DNA of 64,000 bases, taken from Heterocephalus glaber. Taxonomy: Eukaryota; Chordata; Mammalia; Rodentia; Bathyergidae. Within the stretch, counting starts at the first letter, position 1; the number at the start of each line of letters is the position of its first letter. The translations under genes were made by a program, and so were the position numbers. The stretch covers positions 156,663 through 220,662 of the forward strand of contig NW_004624882.1 of NCBI RefSeq assembly GCF_000247695.1. The letters run 5' to 3'. Below are positions 63,760 through 64,000 of this stretch, piece after piece. The notes beneath the pieces were generated by a model. The model did no database searches. It saw only the letters and a program-made list of their open reading frames with translations, and was not told the DNA's origin.

Positions 63760-63900
63760 TCTCCGCGCAGCCAGCCCGGAGCCCGGCCCGTGCACGTGCC
63801 CGCCGACCTGCAAACTTGTGCCACCGGCCCTGCCCGGCCCCGAGGAGCCCGAGCGCCCGCACCCAAGCCTCTCCCCCGCCCCGCCCGCCGCCAGCCATGG
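63760..63900 (+). CDS. Candidate first exon: 5' leader plus ATGG, then splice donor
   Basis: ATG at 63897-63899 sits in GCCAGCCATGG: purine at -3 and G at +4, a strong Kozak context. No ATG occurs between the CRE and this codon. The next bases are GTAAGC (63901-63906), a good donor, so the exon would contribute only Met plus the first base of codon 2 (phase 1 intron). Without splicing the frame stops after 21 codons (TAG at 63960-63962), which favours splicing. Several families begin with such a start-codon-only exon, so this does not identify the gene. The transcription start is unknown; the left coordinate is a guess. Confidence 0.6.
63793..63798. promoter_or_regulatory. E-box CACGTG
   Basis: A palindromic CACGTG (USF/MYC/CLOCK-class bHLH site) about 100 bp upstream of the ATG; possibly within the 5' leader. 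Confidence 0.5.
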
Positions 63901-63906
63901 GTAAGC
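63901..63906 (+). other. Splice donor GTAAGC
   Basis: Follows CCATGG directly; TGG|GTAAGC agrees with the donor consensus at most positions. The acceptor lies outside the window. Confidence 0.6.
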
Positions 63907-64000
63907 GAGCGCGCTGGTCCCGCGCCCCCGCTCCGGGAGGGGCGCGCCGCACCCCCGCTTAGGTGGCGCTGCCTCCCCGTGTCCGCCACGCCGAGTCAGG

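Larger units (their letters stand above)
63450..64000 (+). promoter_or_regulatory. CpG-island promoter of a gene running off the right edge
   Basis: Base composition jumps to very high G+C with frequent CpG from about 63450 (CpGs are rare elsewhere in the window). It contains a CRE at 63656, GC-box-like 'gggcgg' at about 63697, 'ccccgccccgcccgcc' just upstream of the ATG, an E-box CACGTG at 63793 and no TATA box. This is the usual composition of a broad, TATA-less mammalian promoter. The gene itself lies mostly beyond the window. Confidence 0.88.

Noticed and set aside
1..64000. Bacterial-type systems such as CRISPR arrays, operons, prophage or toxin-antitoxin loci
   Set aside because: The sequence is a mammalian genome; there are no regularly spaced palindromic repeats with unique spacers, no dense gene packing and no bacterial signals.

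Overview
This is a 64 kb stretch of mammalian, almost certainly rodent, genomic DNA. It shows B1 and B4-type (ID+B1 composite) SINEs, ID-like tRNA-Ala-derived SINEs, ORR1-like ERVL-MaLR LTRs and rodent-type L1s on top of old mammal-wide repeats (MIR, MER5A/hAT, MLT1, L1M/L1ME). A young SINE family here begins GGGGATTTAGCTCAGTGG and carries a CGC-type anticodon loop. That family is not typical of mouse or rat and suggests a non-murid rodent; a beaver-like or squirrel-related lineage is a guess, not a demonstration.

Nearly all of the window is intergenic, with no conserved multi-exon protein gene visible up to about 63 kb. Its long coding-like stretches are decayed L1 ORFs. The one convincing host-gene signal is at the right edge: a CpG island (about 63.45-64.0 kb) with a perfect CRE palindrome, GC boxes, an E-box, an ATG-free leader, an ATG in good Kozak context at 63897 and a splice donor straight after ATGG. 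The gene would continue beyond the window on the + strand and cannot be named from this.

Layout. 0-15 kb: SINEs, MIRs, five MaLR-type LTRs, two L1 3' ends with perfect target-site duplications (TSDs). 15.4-16.9 kb: an L1 fragment with an intact-looking 5' UTR that stops inside ORF1. 17-29 kb: old L1M/L1ME tails, hAT MITEs and young SINEs. 29.0-36.2 kb: a full-length but dead L1 with a 17-bp TSD, a 113-N gap and about 843 bp of non-L1, polyadenylated sequence in place of its normal 3' end. 36-50 kb: an L1 carrying foreign 5' sequence, an L1M split by an ORR1-like LTR, a twin-primed (5'-inverted) L1, MLT1 LTRs and a candidate conserved noncoding block near 46.4-46.9 kb. 50.9-57.4 kb: a second long, older L1 hit by four later insertions. 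57-62 kb: L1 tails, SINEs and microsatellites. 63-64 kb: CpG-island promoter.

No new enzymatic or defence system was found. The most interesting content is a set of retrotransposition products whose junctions can be read directly: a chimeric 3' tail, internal priming, twin priming, a tandem 3' UTR junction, 5' foreign sequence, and a SINE inserted inside an L1's TSD.
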